The notes: a model not told the origin generated them from the letters alone. Positions 25,340-37,806 are shown, counted from the first letter of the stretch. The stretch is DNA of 64,000 nucleotides from Gautieria morchelliformis (GCA_015179125.1 WHVA01000352.1:59252-123251); one strand, 5' to 3'. Program-made: numbers and translations.

Positions 25340-27141
25340 TTACGTAGCATGTCCCGAATAACCATCATAGCCCCCATTTGTCCCATATCGCGGATCGTGC
25401 TGATCAGCTTGAGGATCATGTCTTGCATATCCACTATATGCATCCGACATAGGCGTTGTTACATTGGAGTATGGGTTAGGTAAAGCGTTCTCAGGGCCGG
25501 GACTGTGACCACGATGATGCTCTTGGGCGAAGGGGGCCGCGCCGTACGGAAGGTGAGCATTACTGCCATAATCCGACTCAGCATCGTACTTGTCGTACAC
25601 CTCGTCTTGGGGCAGCGTCGCGACGGATTGACCATATGTCGCATAAGCACCGTGAGGTTGGGCATGCGAATACGGCTGGTATTCAGGCATCGGAGGAGGA
25701 TATTCCGAGTAGTCAGGGTGGACGCTTGACGCGTAATCAGTGCCGCCTTTGTAATCAGACTGCCAATCTTGGGATGGTGTCGACGATGTATATTGTCCTT
25801 GGCGCATGCGCATGTTGGTGTTATCGTCGTCGAGCGAGACGTTTGGCAGGGTTGGCTGAGGCAGAATATTGCCAACAATTTGCCCCTTCTTGTTTTTTAA
25901 GTGAGAGAAGTCGCCGGCAGCTTCCTTCTTGGCAAGGGCAGCGTGTTTAGCTAATCGTTGTTTGTTCTTCCGCTTAATCAGTTCGGCAATACGCTATGGA
26001 AGTGATATCAACAAGGAGAATATGAGGCATCTAATGCTGCAAACCTTATCGACTTTGTGGCAACAGTATTCCTTCAGGGAAATTAATCTGAGCAATTCTC
26101 TCCGCACCAGACAAAATAAATACCTTGAGATTGCCTTGTATGTAGCAGAGTAAAGGTACATAGCATATTCCGGCGGCAATGAGCAAGACCATGGATATAG
26201 CGAACACCAGGACAGTGAAGAGTGTGACGATTATCAAAGCGGAAGTGATGAAGTTGTTGGAATACTTCTTCAAGTCGAAAACCGGGCCGTCGTGCAGCTT
26301 GGACAGATAGAATCCATACAGCGTGAGGGCATTGATCGATTGGCGAGGACCATCAGCCAACAGTAATCGTTTCCAACCTTATAGAGCAGTCAGTGGATAA
26401 AATCGATTCGGTAGTAATGACGTTGTGCATACCTTTGAAAGTGAAGAAAACGAAGAAGGCAAAATCATCCTTCTTTTTCGTGGAATTGCTAATGGTGCAG
26501 AAAAGACAGAAATGGTCGTATGAACCTGAGATAATCACTCAGTATCTGACATTTACCACACTGTTTTGATACTTACGCAGACTGTAGTAGTTTTGCGTCA
26601 TCACATTGGTAAAGGCGTAAGAAATATCTCGGCTAGCGATGATCTTCTTTGCTTTACGTCCCTCGTATCCGAGCTGGGGTACGGATCAATATCTTAGTCG
26701 CAACGAAGGATGGTAATCTTACCAGTAGGAACGAAAAGATGATGCAGCCGACAAACAACCACTTGGCGACATTGAATGGAATCACGACACACCCGTTTAC
26801 AGATGAAGAGGAAGAGTCGCAGCTCTTCTGGATAGTGTTGGACCAGTCGTTGGTGGTCAACATTGTGGTGGCCGTGAAAATGTCCGACATGTATACAAGA
26901 AAGGATTTGAGCACAACCCCATAAAGAAAGATATATCTGATGCACAAGTAAAATTCTGATGTAACATTCAAGATGAAGCATCGGTTACCTCGATCGTACG
27001 GCGAACGTAGTGGTGTGAAATTCGCGAACATCGATAAAGTCAAACTACAAGGAGTCGTGGGTATCGTGAGCGAGTTGCCTATATATCTCTTACCTTGTGG
27101 TCCGGAACCACCTCTCGCTTCCAAGCGGGACCGCTGCACAT
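25340..27141 (-). CDS. KCH1/PRM6-type low-affinity monovalent cation channel
   Basis: Plasma-membrane potassium conductance of fungi, in yeast needed for calcium influx during pheromone response and ER stress. Begins MCSGPAWKREVVPDHKF, intron, DFIDVREFHTTTFAVRSR. Then come hydrophobic segments (YIFLYGVVLKSFLVYMSD; WLFVGCIIFSFLLLGYEG; FITSALIIVTLFTVLVFAIS). Between them are ASRDISYAFTNVMTQNYYSL and the highly typical PLLCYIQGNLK...CHKVDKRIAELIKRK. The cytosolic C-terminal half is Tyr/Pro/Asp-rich (QDWQSDYKGGTDYASSVHPD) and ends YSGHAT-stop. Name based on recall of the family signature around the GNLK motif. At least five introns. Divergent from RBG1. Confidence 0.82.
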
Positions 27142-27417
27142 ACCAAATTGTTGCTACCGGGTGGGAAGTACGGGACGTTAAACACTCGCAAAGTGGTGGA
27201 GTAGGGTTTGGGGACCCGACGACTGGCGCAGGGTAGGGTATCGTGGGTGCGTTGGTGGCTAGTGGTAAATGAAAGTGAGAGTCGAACGAGCGAACTGACA
27301 GCGGCGGCGATGGCAACTGCCTTATTGTGATGTTACGTAAGGCAGTGTCACGTCACACGTGACCCTACCACTCCAAAATCCTCGCAAACTCAGGCCTTAG
27401 CCTTTATATTGACCATA

Positions 27418-29437
27418 ATGACCACCGTGCAGAAGATAAAGGTACAATTATAAGTTTAGCTATACCCATGTAAATTCTCACTGAATATTGTGTTTAGGAA
27501 ATCGAAGATGAGATGGTTAGATTCATGGTGGTTTGCAGTGATTATTACTGAGGTGCATGAGACTTGTAGGCCAGGAGTGCGTATGTTTCCATTCAATCTG
27601 CCTTGACTTTACAACATGGGGGGCGCAGCGCAAAAAAACAAAGCTACAAGCTATCACCTTGGCTTGTTGAAGGCAAAGCTTGCGAAACTTCGAAGAGAAC
27701 TCATTGCTCCTCCTGGAGGTGGGGGCGGGGGCGGGGGCCTTGGTTTCGATGTAGCACGGACTGGGATAGGTTTTGTTGCCCAATATGTCTGCTATCTGTT
27801 ATTGATATGACTTGTGACAGCATCCGTTGGATTTGTCGGTATGCTGTTGTCTTGCATAGTTCATCGTGCTACACTTTTTCTCATTTGCCATGCACCTTTA
27901 TACGACAGGGTTTCCATCTGTGGGAAAGGTTAGCTTTCGATTAATTCCGTTGTTATCCTGCTTCTCACCATAAGAAAACGCAGTCAACTCTTATGTCAAA
28001 GCTTACTGGAACGCATTCCGAAGTGTCTGCGATCGATTTCACGACCCTCACCACTGTCCCTGGAACCGTTAAAGTACACGGCGCACCTATACAAATATTA
28101 GATCTACGTGCGAAGTGTTACACATCACGCACTCTTAGTCCTCTCTGACCTTTGAACAGCTGGAATCATCGAGGGTGCCAATGACAATCGCGGACGAGGC
28201 CGTCAAGGTGCGTCATTCTTTTCAGTAAAACTATTCAGCCATCTCACTTAGTTTTAGTGATCGCTGGTATGTTGGCTCATTGCGGGGAAACATTTGCTTT
28301 CTGATCTCCCTCAGTTGCTCGAACATGTAACTTGATTTTCATCGTGCGTAAAATATCCTCAGACGTAGTTCGCACCTCTCACTCGTTATTCTGCAGGTAC
28401 TAGACGTTCTAAAACCATTGAACGATAAACGACTAATCGAGGGCGAACTGGAAGGATTCGGAATTCGTCTCAACAAGAAACCCCCATCAATTATTGTCCG
28501 CAGGAAAGACAAAGGAGGTGTGTCTATGACATCGGCATGGTATGCATTTTCTTTTGACTCTGAGGCCCTAGGCATTGCGATATCAAACACCGTACCACTT
28601 ACTAACATAGATCAAGACGAGATCAAAGCGGTACTCAGCGAATTTAGAATCAGTAATGCCGATGTTGCGATTCGAGAGCCGAACTGCACTGCCGACGATC
28701 TGGTGGATGTTATAGAAGGAAATCGGTTGCGTGCTCTTCTAATACTTACTTTTATGTTTTCTCATTTGGGCTCAGCGTCTATATACCGGCAGTGTACGTG
28801 TTGAACAAGGTTCGAACATCCTAAGACACGCACCTGCATCATACTCACACACCCCGTAGATCGATGCTATCTCCATTGAGGAACTAGACCTCCTGTATGT
28901 TTACTTGTCAATTGTCACTCGTAGTCTGACCCACCTTCGGTAGGTATAAGATTCCCAATTCGGTTCCAGTCTCGTCCAAGGAGTGGATGAACGTCGACGA
29001 ACTCATAGAGAAGGTGTGTGCAATGTTAGCCAAACCGCCATCCAAGTCATGTCATAACGCCTTGTGTGAAGATGTGGGAGGCTCTTGATCTCGTGCGGGT
29101 GTACACCAAGCCACGGGGCCAAGCACCAGACTATTCATCACCCGTTGTGTTAAAGAGGGGTAAGTCGACGATCGAAGACTTCTGCAACTCTATCCACAAA
29201 GAGATTGCAAAGCAATTGAAATAGTGAGTATACTCATCGGTACTAGGATATGTTCATGTCTAAATAATTTTGTGTAGTGCAGTGGTGTGGGGAGCTAGCG
29301 CTAAGCATGCTCGAGGTCAAAAAGTCGGCCTCGATCATGTACTGGAAGATGAAGACGGTGGGTGTGATCTATCATACTTTATCTTCGACTGACTAACCTT
29401 CAATCAATCGATAGTCGTCAATATTGTAAAGAAGTAG
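27418..29437 (+). CDS. RBG1: Developmentally regulated GTP-binding protein DRG1/RBG1
   Basis: Cytosolic translation-associated Obg-family GTPase that works with DFRP/Tma46 on ribosomes. The N-terminal helix [19 protein letters not shown] and [20 protein letters not shown] are followed by a Gly run (GGGGGGGG) and FDVARTG. G1 is built across an intron (VGFPSVGKST region about 27,830-28,000); G2/G3 reads [20 protein letters not shown], then LDLPGIIEGA; G4 is LNKIDAI. The HTH insertion and TGS domain close the protein ([56 protein letters not shown]) and it ends NIVKK-stop. Exons are short with many introns, all plausible. RBG1 and ALG8 stop codons face each other 36 bp apart. Confidence 0.93.
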
Positions 29438-29472
29438 TTTCTGTCTTAATGTACATAATGCCACACGGGACG

Positions 29473-31771
29473 CTATGTTTTTCGAAAGTATAAATAAGAC
29501 AGACGAACAAATCCCCACGACAAACCCAGGGAACAATACACGCTCGTCACAAGGAGGGGTAAGAAAGCGAGAGACGCTTTTCCACTCGCATCGATAAGCC
29601 ATACGGTTATTTGAAGAACCCCGAAGCCAGCGATGTAAATCTTCTCCAATCGATCTAGCACAACTGAGGGGAACGTGGACGGGAACCTGAGGAGAGAGAA
29701 CAGCTCAAGTAGTCATCAAATGGTCTCTTGATGCAGTACTTACTCGTAAGTACTGCGATTCAGAGGCCCTAGACACATGAAACCCCAGATAAGTGAGTAC
29801 GCAATCTTGATGAAAGTCTCTGAGGCAAATTCAATGATAATAAACCCGGCAATGGGCATATACACTGCACCTGCGTGTGTAAACAGCAGTGGGAAGAGTC
29901 CATAGACGCCAGCGACGGTAACAATGAGGTAAGTACGATAGAGAGCATGGCTATCTGCGGCAAGCAAACTGTATGGTGTTATCAAACCTCTCAATTAAAG
30001 AGCTGTTGAAACACTCACCTCAGGGGGACAAGTATAAGGAGGACTGCCTTTTCGTGAACATGCCAACCGAACATGAAGGATGCGTAGCCGCATAGCGTCA
30101 ACGCTGTCAGGAACGACTTATATGTCGGCACAAACCACAATTTTAACAGAAAAACCTGCAAGACTCAGTTCATCGTAGATTTGCGATAGATCCGAAGTCA
30201 ATCTTATGCGTACGATCTGGAATGACAGCGTAATAGCAAAGGTATGGACGGGCTTGATATTAGGCAAGACTGCAAAAACAGTGTCTCCAATTTGACCGCG
30301 AGACGTGGAAGACACAGCTGTGATATTTACAGCTATATCAGCCCCCGATATAGTCACGTCTGGGGGTCAGGTATCAGGAGGAGAGCTGGGAACAACTGAG
30401 GGTGATGGCAGCGTACGCACAGCGGAGTAACACCCTGTCCAGGGCCGTGGTAAGAGCCCATGCATTAGGTGCCCAGTAGGCGTGATTAAGTCCGCGTTTG
30501 AAGGGAAACAGACGAGAAAGTAGTTGATTCAACTGTCCAAGGAGGACGAATGGACCGAGTGAAAAGATGAATACTACAACCACTGCATTCGCAAGGGAGA
30601 GGAAATTGGGCAAATTCGGTCTTCCTGAAACTTATGGTTGGTTGTGTCACGATATAGCCCATGACGCGATTACGAACCATTGGGGGTCATACAATAAGTC
30701 CTGAGAAGATAGATAAAGTATGCAGGCTAATGAGCAGGCTCAGCTGGAGAAGCTTTTATTGACACAGAGGGCTTACAGCGATATACATATATATGTGCTT
30801 GAAATTCAGCAGGATTGCGAACAATAGACCACAAAGCGGTTTGTTACCCTAGAAGAATATTATATCGTATCACTGGAATGTCACAAACCTTCTCACGTTT
30901 CGCGCAGCCAATATAGACCACAGAAGAATTCCAAACATAAATCCATTATATTGGAAATGAATGTGATCCACAATCAAAAATCCGGGATGCAGGAAAAGAG
31001 ATATGGAGATAATTCTTTGCGAGGAAGGATCTACAGCACCGCGTATGAACCTGGAAAGATCGGAAATTAATGACAAATAAACACATATAGTACAAATGAA
31101 GTGCATGAATACCGTAAAAGCGCGGCTCCTAGCACGAGTTCGGTTATAATGACAGTTGTCCGTTGGTATGCTATGACGGACCAAGCGTCATACCGCAAGT
31201 TTTTAAGGTCAACAATTTTGGGGTCGATGAGAGATGCGGGAATGGACAGGACGTATTCAAAATATGCAAAAAAGGGCGGATAATCCAAAGCTGAACAAAG
31301 TCGTCAAGGATGTCGATCAGTGTACATGGTAACGTAACAGCCTAAGCATGCCCACGTACTCCATTCGGACGTAGTCTGCGCGGTATGCCTGTGATGTTAT
31401 TATATCAATTTTCCCCAGTGTCCTTCTGTACTCACGTCATAATACCATTTCGACAGCGGCAAGGAGTGCGTGATGGCCAGCCAATTTCGATGCACTTCGA
31501 AATCTGTCGACCGACTGCGGCCTTATAAGCGTTTGGGGAACAACGACGAGATGGCCTCATACTATGCGGGGAAGAGCAGCACTTTAATAATAGTGGAGAG
31601 AATTAGGATCTCTCGCTCTGTCGAGCCGAGGAAGGCGCTGGATGACCCATGCCTTTCTTTGAAATGGAAAGGTTGTGGACTCTCGGCATCGATCTTTTCG
31701 GGGGAGACCTTGCCGCTATGCGAAACATCGGTTGTGAGAGAGGCAAGAGTGTCTATGCCTTTGGGATTCAT
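29473..31771 (-). CDS. ALG8: Dolichyl-P-glucose alpha-1,3-glucosyltransferase ALG8
   Basis: ER membrane GT-C enzyme that adds the second glucose to the lipid-linked oligosaccharide used for N-glycosylation. Motifs: [58 protein letters not shown] and [16 protein letters not shown]; the last separates ALG8 from ALG6. Later: [37 protein letters not shown] and [16 protein letters not shown]. It ends LYFRKT-stop. Multiple hydrophobic segments agree with a polytopic protein. The start at 31,771 ([12 protein letters not shown]) is followed by about 50 hydrophilic residues, longer than minimal. Introns are many and phase-correct where checked (31,541-31,504; 30,205-30,158). Confidence 0.92.
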
Positions 31772-31820
31772 TTCGCTGTCCGCTGGACTGCGCGTCTAAC
31801 CGAGAAACTCCCAAGTACTG
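31772..31820. promoter_or_regulatory. 49-bp bidirectional promoter/leader between ALG8 and VMA21
   Basis: The two ATG codons lie head to head with only 49 bp between them. Both products act in the ER membrane, so co-expression from a shared element is plausible. No TATA box is visible. Transcription starts may lie inside the opposite gene. Confidence 0.5.
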
Positions 31821-32218
31821 ATGAGTGAGAAAGTAGCGGGTGCGAGGCTACAGACACAAGCAGCGCAAGGGTGTGTAGATTTCTCCCCCAATGTGCAATA
31901 TTCACGCTTGGACCCTGGTTGCCTTCTAGAGCAGTACTCGCAAAACTCATCGCATTTGCGGTGGCCTTGGCTGTTGTGCCTATTGGAGGCTATTTCGTTT
32001 CTTTATGGTACCTCTTCAATGGTGATGCATTTCCTCCTCATCTCTACGAACTGTCCTTGATAGTATTCACAGGTAATACAACCTACTCCGCAATAACCGC
32101 CATTGTCGCGGCAAATATCGTCCTAGTATCCTACATTATAGTTTCGATAATGGAGGACGCCTCCTCTGACAAAACAGCCCAAGTCGGGAAGCCATTGGAA
32201 AGTCGAAAGTCTCGCTGA
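31821..32218 (+). CDS. VMA21: V-ATPase assembly factor VMA21
   Basis: Small ER protein with two membrane helices that chaperones assembly of the V0 sector of the vacuolar ATPase. Three exons: MSEKVAGARLQTQAAQG; then AVLAKLIAFAVALAVVPIGG and YFVSLWYLFN (helix 1); then GNTTYSAITAIVAANIVLVS, YIIVSIMEDASSD (helix 2). Introns at 31,873-31,930 and 32,022-32,070 are in phase. It ends PLESRKSR; a C-terminal basic signal (K/R-rich) fits ER retrieval of the family. Total about 95 residues, normal length. Confidence 0.92.
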
Positions 32219-32674
32219 GATTCATACGTATCATCCTCCATTTCTCCGCCAGCCGTGGGTCAAGGCATATTTATTTTCCATGGACCCACACTAAGTGTTT
32301 GGAACTAGGAATGTGGTAACTGACGAGGCTTGGATGAGCTAAACCAAAAGAAGGCTGCAGGGCTCATATGTGTAGACCTTCCTTACCGCGGCTATGGATT
32401 TTGGCGAGGCAGTTACGAAAGTCACAGCGCCGAGGTCGTAGCTACGAGTAGGTTTCGATCGACTTTGTAATAGGTACTTACATGACTCTAGCAGCGCTTT
32501 CCCAGATCCGAAAGAATGCAAAAACACACTCCACTCATGCAGCACACGGTACAAATTGATTTACTATCAATTATGTTGGATTACATGTAGTAACACATAA
32601 CATTTCAGGAGTTGGGGAATGGTATACAGAACCGATAAGACAAAGACAAAGCAACATAATATAGAAGGATATAT
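32219..32674. other. Intergenic, 3' flanks of VMA21 and RNR2
   Basis: Downstream of two convergent genes, so mainly 3' UTR. No open frame with coding character, no repeat and no RNA gene was seen. Confidence 0.5.
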
Positions 32675-34193
32675 CTAGAAATCTTCCTCTAGTGTGCTGA
32701 GGACAAAGAGTCAGCATGAGCCAGCGGAGACATTAGGACACTACCCACAATTGTTTTTCATTAATCGGCTCGCCGTCCTTCCCTGTTGCTGGGGCTGTCG
32801 ACGAGCTGTGTTTGACACCTGCCTTGGCATAATCCGACACCCGCTTCTCGAAGAAGTTTGTCTTTCCTTGGAGTGAGATCATATCCATGAAATCGAACTA
32901 AGGGACAATGAGCATCATCAGGGAGGCAAGTCAAGGCATACATACCGGGTTAGACACTTTGTACACCTTCTCGTTACCCAGGGCGACAAGCAGACGATCT
33001 GCAACGAACTCAATGTATTGGTTCATGAGGGTTGAGTTCATGCCGATCAACCCAACGGGAAGCGCATCTGCGGCATGAGGGGGTAAGCATCTTCTGAGAC
33101 ATGTAGCAACTATGATGTACCAGTCAAGAAGGTCTGCTCGATGGCAACAGCTTCAGTGATGATCCTCCGAACGGTGTCGGGGTGCGGCCGTTTTCGTAAA
33201 TGACTGAACAATAAGCACGCAAAGTCTGTGTGCATGCCCTCATCTCTGCTGATGAGTTCGTTGGAAAATGTGAGACCAGGCATTAGGCCACGCTTCTTCA
33301 GCCAGAAGATCGACGCGAAGGATCCCGAGAAGAAGATGCCTTCAACCGCAGCAAAGGCTACTAGCCGTTCGGCGAAGGTAGAGCGTTTGTCGGCGATCCA
33401 TTTGAGGGCCCAATCCGCTTTTTTTTAATGCATGGAATAGTCTCAATGGCATCAAATAGATATTCACGTTGCTCGGGGTCTTTGATATAGGTGTCTATGA
33501 GGAGCGAATAGGTCTCCGAGTGGATGTTCTCCCTATGCGCACTCATCAGAATGGAAACGAAGAAAACGACGAGTGACCCACATCATGATTTGGAAGCCGT
33601 AGAAGCAGCGTGCTTCAGCAGCCTGCACCTCGTTGCTGAAACGCTCTACTAAGTTTTCGTTGACGATACCATCCGAGGCCGCGAAGAATGCGAGGACGTG
33701 GGAGATAAAATGCCGTTCATTATCGTTTAGCTTGTTCTGCCAGTCATGGAGATCTTTGGAAAGGTCCATCTCCTCCGCGGTCCAAAAGGATGCTTCAGCT
33801 TTTTTGTACATCATCCAAATCTAGCGAATGAAAAGCGAGAAAGGAGTAAATGTCGCGTGTCGCGTCTGCAACTGATACAACGCGACGAACCTCGTGGTAT
33901 TGGATGGGGAACAAGACAAAGCGACGTTGGGACTCTTTAAGGAGGGGCTCATCTTTTTCGTCGAGGTCGACATCGCCGACGAAGCGCAGACGCGAAAGAT
34001 CGGTTTGTTGGTTTGCCTCGGAGGACGTGTCGTTCGCGTCTTGTTCCTCAGCCTGGACATCGTGCTTGGAGTTGGGAGCGAAAGAAGGGGCTTTGACTGG
34101 TGTGTTGAGCTCAAATTTCTGGAGAGACGCGGCGACAGCCTTGCTTGGAGTGGTAAGGGCCATGTCGGGAGGTGATACAGCTGTGGGGGCCAT
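32675..34193 (-). CDS. RNR2: Ribonucleotide reductase small subunit (R2)
   Basis: Di-iron tyrosyl-radical subunit that, with the large subunit, makes deoxyribonucleotides. Conserved blocks: [136 protein letters not shown] and [20 protein letters not shown]. Iron ligands are in EE, ERHF, ENIHSE, EGIFFSG and DEGMHTDFA. The last exon gives KQFTLEEDF-stop, the tail that binds the large subunit. Start at 34,193 ([10 protein letters not shown]). One break: after PCIKKK (A8 run at about 33,419-33,426) the frame slips by one base, then continues in the next frame as [15 protein letters not shown]2 is essential, so a homopolymer consensus error is far likelier than a null gene. Confidence 0.93.
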
Positions 34194-34864
34194 TGAGGAA
34201 TGTCAGGATAGTAAATAGCAAAAAGTAGGTCTCCGACTGGGGCAAGTGTGTGGAGGAAGCAGCAGGAGTCAAGGTAGAAGTTTGGAGCGCGATCTGACTT
34301 ATATAAGATTCAACCATTCACGCTTAACCAAACATCAATAAACTAACGTGTCAACTCCGCTGAACTTGTACATAGAAGCCCACAGGGCGACAGCTTGGTC
34401 CATAGAAGCCCACAACTTGGCCTTAAAAAGCCGGCATTACGCCCAGCCACGGGCATTAAGTGTCAATTCTGACAAGTAAATCCAGGACAGAGTTTGCACG
34501 TGTGGATCATATGCAGCTGCAACTCTACACTGGAAGATGAGAAATCTTTAGCCGTTCGAACCTAGTCGTCGTATTATTTTACAAGGGCTGGCTGGACTAC
34601 TGCCCGGGTGTCGTATAGTTGTTACCCAATAGAGTTTAGTAATATCATGCTTACTCGGTCTTGAGCTCTCCACTTGGATTCCGTCCTTTCAGAAATACCT
34701 GATAAGACGCGGCTACATTGCTACAGTCGGCGATATCGGAAGTGTGGCGCAGTCAGGGGAGGACATGCCGTAGTGTTCACGGCAACTACCGGATTATTCC
34801 GCTGTCAGTGGCCGGCCCTTCGAGGGATGTGCCTCTTGTATCCCTTGTCTTTCCTTTATCCACC
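34194..34864. other. Intergenic region upstream of RNR2 and of the next gene
   Basis: Holds the RNR2 promoter and the 5' flank of the + gene. A 14-base phrase, CATAGAAGCCCACA, occurs twice at about 34,373 and 34,402. No MluI-type (ACGCGT) cell-cycle box of the yeast kind is evident close to the RNR2 start. No gene seen. Confidence 0.4.
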
Positions 34865-35688
34865 ATGAGCACTCACCCCTTCCAAGTCGAGGAGCTCATC
34901 GCCACCCTCAATACCACCAACATCGGCACTGAGGCCTTAGAGCTTGCAAGACTGCAGGTCTGTTTCACGTCTCCAGCCACTGGTCATAAATATCTCACTT
35001 GTCGCAGGCACAGCTTCAGCAGGCTTTGCAAGTGTACCCTCAAGGAGCTCCCTTTCCTACTTCTCCAGTCCAATCCGCATGTACTTATAGCGTGGGTGCT
35101 CCCACCAATACACCCACTGCACGCACTCCGTCCGGTCCATCGTGGTATATGGATGCGACCCATGGCCGTAGACGGCGGAGCAGCAGTGCAGCTAGCGCTC
35201 GACCGCGAGGTCGTCAGATGTTCAGGGAGGAGGATGAGGATCACTGGCGGCAGGGTGACCTCTCCAGATGCGAAATGGATCAGGACGTAATGGAAGATGT
35301 CGAAGAAGAAGCCCAGGTCGATGCGTCCCTATATTCGACTACAAGCCCAATTCAAGTCGCCCGCCCCTCTACTTCGCCAACATATGGAAGCTCTCCCACC
35401 AACTACGCCTTGACAGATCCTTTCCTTGCGGCGCAACTCCAAGCAGCCGAGCAGCGCACTCGGCAGCCATCCTTCTTTGCACAGATCGCCACTGCTCAGC
35501 AGAACACCTCCCCGTTCTATACTGCCGCCCAGCAGTCAGAGCAGCCACAGTCCGGCGCGTCGGTCGAGGCGCAGCCCCCACACACTACCACCTCGATCTT
35601 CCAAACCTCGCCCCGACCCGCACGACATACTCTTACCATAGACACTGGACCATGTTTCATTCCCGTTGACGCCGCGCGCATTCGCTGA
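34865..35688 (+). CDS. Low-complexity fungal protein, unknown function
   Basis: Two exons: MSTHPFQVEELIATLNTTNI and GTEALELARLQ, intron 34,962-35,007, then AQLQQALQVYPQGAPFPTSP. The first 40 residues are helical and perhaps conserved. The rest is Ser/Thr/Gln/Pro rich with a basic patch (HGRRRRSSSAASARPRGRQ), an acidic patch (DQDVMEDVEEEAQVDAS) and Gln-rich runs (AAQLQAAEQRTRQPSFFAQI). Ends FIPVDAARIR-stop. Looks like a disordered regulatory or transcription-related protein; no function can be assigned. Confidence 0.65.
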
Positions 35689-36742
35689 CTTTCGAGCATG
35701 GGCGACCACAAGGCGTTATCTCATACTCACCGTTGCGTTCACATCGAGCGCTCGATGACGATCTCCCGCACGCCTACGCCTCATGTTGACTTATTGGCGC
35801 GTTCGTTCCTCATTGAAAATTATATTTGCTTCCCTTCCTCGTCTCTCTATTTGCACTGTTACCGTTAGCCATACCATGACCCCATCTCAGCCTGTAGGCC
35901 TTGTGTACTCGTATATTCCTAATGACTGCCCGCATTCTTATTGCTATCTTATATGGCTTTCGATGCCTAATCTAAGCACCTCGCGTGGGATCAATGTGGC
36001 GTTGACAACGGCGGCAGCAGATCTAGCATCTGAGTCGTTGATCCGGGCCTATATATAGTAAGTAGCTACAGAATCGACGTGGATGCGCATCCGTCGGCAC
36101 AGAGGACGTGTATGATATCATCATGATGCTAGTCGAGAGCATGGCTCGGCTCTCCATACTTTTGCGGACGCATTACATATATATTTTTCAGCGGGTCGCG
36201 TAGGTATAAGCATCCTTGACAAGATATGCGGATGGATGTGGGCCATCAATGTGGACGGCCCAAGGTAGCCTCCATGGCTTGAACGGTCTGAGAGGGGTAT
36301 CATGGCTTTAGGTTAGCGCGAGGCTGTATCTCAACATCACAAAGGGACGGCACATGCAAGGGCTGTGGCATGTGGCAAGTGAGGTCGACGCTCACCAGCC
36401 TGCATGCCCCATCTGGCCGAATCCAGTATGCTTCTCATGCACCGGCAAAAGGCTGGCAAGTTGGCGATAGCCTGTTAACTCCTGACTGGAGGGTTACATG
36501 GCAGTTCGAATATTTGTATCCTTGGGCATTTAATTAATAAAGCGATTGGTGCGACGTCGTGATAGACACGTGCCATGAGTTTAGGTCTCCCGTCCAATTA
36601 AGTCCTATCACAGGCTGTATTCTTTGCAGTACACGACATGAGTTTCTTCTTTCTCCGGAACGCGCTCGTCTGTCCGCGCCATCTGCTTCGTTTACGGCGA
36701 CCTCTAAGCGTCCATCCGGTAATTTGGGAATAATATTCCACA
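35689..36742. other. Intergenic, no gene recognised
   Basis: About 1 kb downstream of the last clear housekeeping gene and before the repeat island. Open frames here are short and unlike known proteins on both strands. Confidence 0.4.
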
Positions 36743-36795
36743 TCAGGGTTGGGTTGTATGGTTTTCTTCAAGAAAACCATACAACCCAACCCTGA
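36743..36795. repeat. Perfect 26-bp inverted repeat with a 1-nt loop
   Basis: Left arm begins TCAGGGTTGGGTTGTATGG and pairs base for base with the right arm ending CCATACAACCCAACCCTGA; the centre is a single C at 36,769. All 26 pairs match. It could be a fold-back scar of a transposon, a tiny MITE, or a read/assembly palindrome. Confidence 0.9.
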
Positions 36796-36941
36796 GCTTC
36801 TCTCAAGTCACGAAGGTTCAGAAGTTATGGCTGTGGAAACAGCGCAAGTAGGGCTGGCCGATTATGATTCAATTAAAACAATCACCATAATTTAATCTAA
36901 CCATAATCTACTCAATGGTTCTGGCAGGGTTATTTATTTAC

Positions 36942-37164
36942 TCAAAATTGCCCATACATGTCTAAAACTTTCTGTTCCATGTATGCATTAGAGTGTTTTG
37001 GAAAACTTTATGTTTTCTGGAATGTTCTAGAGACCAGGAGATATGCAGACTGCTCTTATCTTCATGTCTCCTAGTGTCTAGAACATTCCAGAAAACATAA
37101 AGTTTTCCAAAATGCTCTAATACATACATGGAACAAAAAGTTTTAGACACGTGGGCAATTTTGA
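36942..37164. repeat. Fold-back / MITE-like element with roughly 90-bp arms
   Basis: Both outer edges read TCAAAATTGCCCA... inward, and the arms continue through CTAAAACTTT, GTTCCATGTATG, TTGGAAAACTTTATGTTTTC and TGGAATGTTCTAGA with scattered mismatches. A short unpaired centre lies near 37,035-37,065. It is AT-rich and non-coding. No clear target duplication. Surrounding AT-rich sequence contains further ATTAATC/GATTA-type motifs that may belong to a larger element. Confidence 0.75.
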
Positions 37165-37801
37165 AAACCGTGTGTGTACTAAATGTAAAGAATGTGTATT
37201 TCCAAATTGAGAATTTCATCCTTTTTGCAGTGACTGTAATACAATATAACATGCTCAAAAAGTAATCATTATTAATCATGTAATCAAATCTAATCACAAA
37301 TGTTTTGACCATCTAAGTACTCTATGCCCTGACCAAGGTCCTTTTTCAACCATTCCTTGGTAATAATGGTCATAGATGCAGTTTTGGATGTCATAGTAGA
37401 GTGTGCATCACTTGCTACTAGAGAAAAGTCTCTCTAGTGAGACACTGACCCTTGGTGAAGGAACAATAACTGACATGCAGTGAAAATGCACAAAACTCTG
37501 TGCATGACTAATTCATCTCACCCTTAGCCATCACCTCAGCTCAGTTCATGCAGACACACAGCCTCACCATCATAGCCATTCATTATCAGTTTTGCCATGC
37601 CATCCATCAGATCATCTTTGAATTCTATTCCTCTTCAGTCCTTGGACTCCCCTTGTCTAATACGGCATTGCAATGGTCACATGACTTGGAAGATATTCAA
37701 CAACATGCAGAGCTTTATAATATTTGTTACGTATCGAGATTTCCACAAGTCGGAACTAGAAAGGACAGCAGCTTCAACTTATATGTTGCGCCCCCAATGA
37801 A
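37165..37801. other. No feature recognised
   Basis: AT-rich spacer between the fold-back element and the first LTR. No convincing coding sequence or repeat boundary. Confidence 0.4.
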
Positions 37802-37806
37802 CTATC

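Noticed and set aside
29473-31771. Assignment of the glucosyltransferase as ALG6
   Set aside because: [15 protein letters not shown] is the ALG8 signature; ALG6 differs at this place.
36848-36880. Possible hAT-type transposon end (AGGGCTGGCCGATTATG...)
   Set aside because: The phrase resembles hAT termini, but no inverted partner or 8-bp duplication was found downstream.
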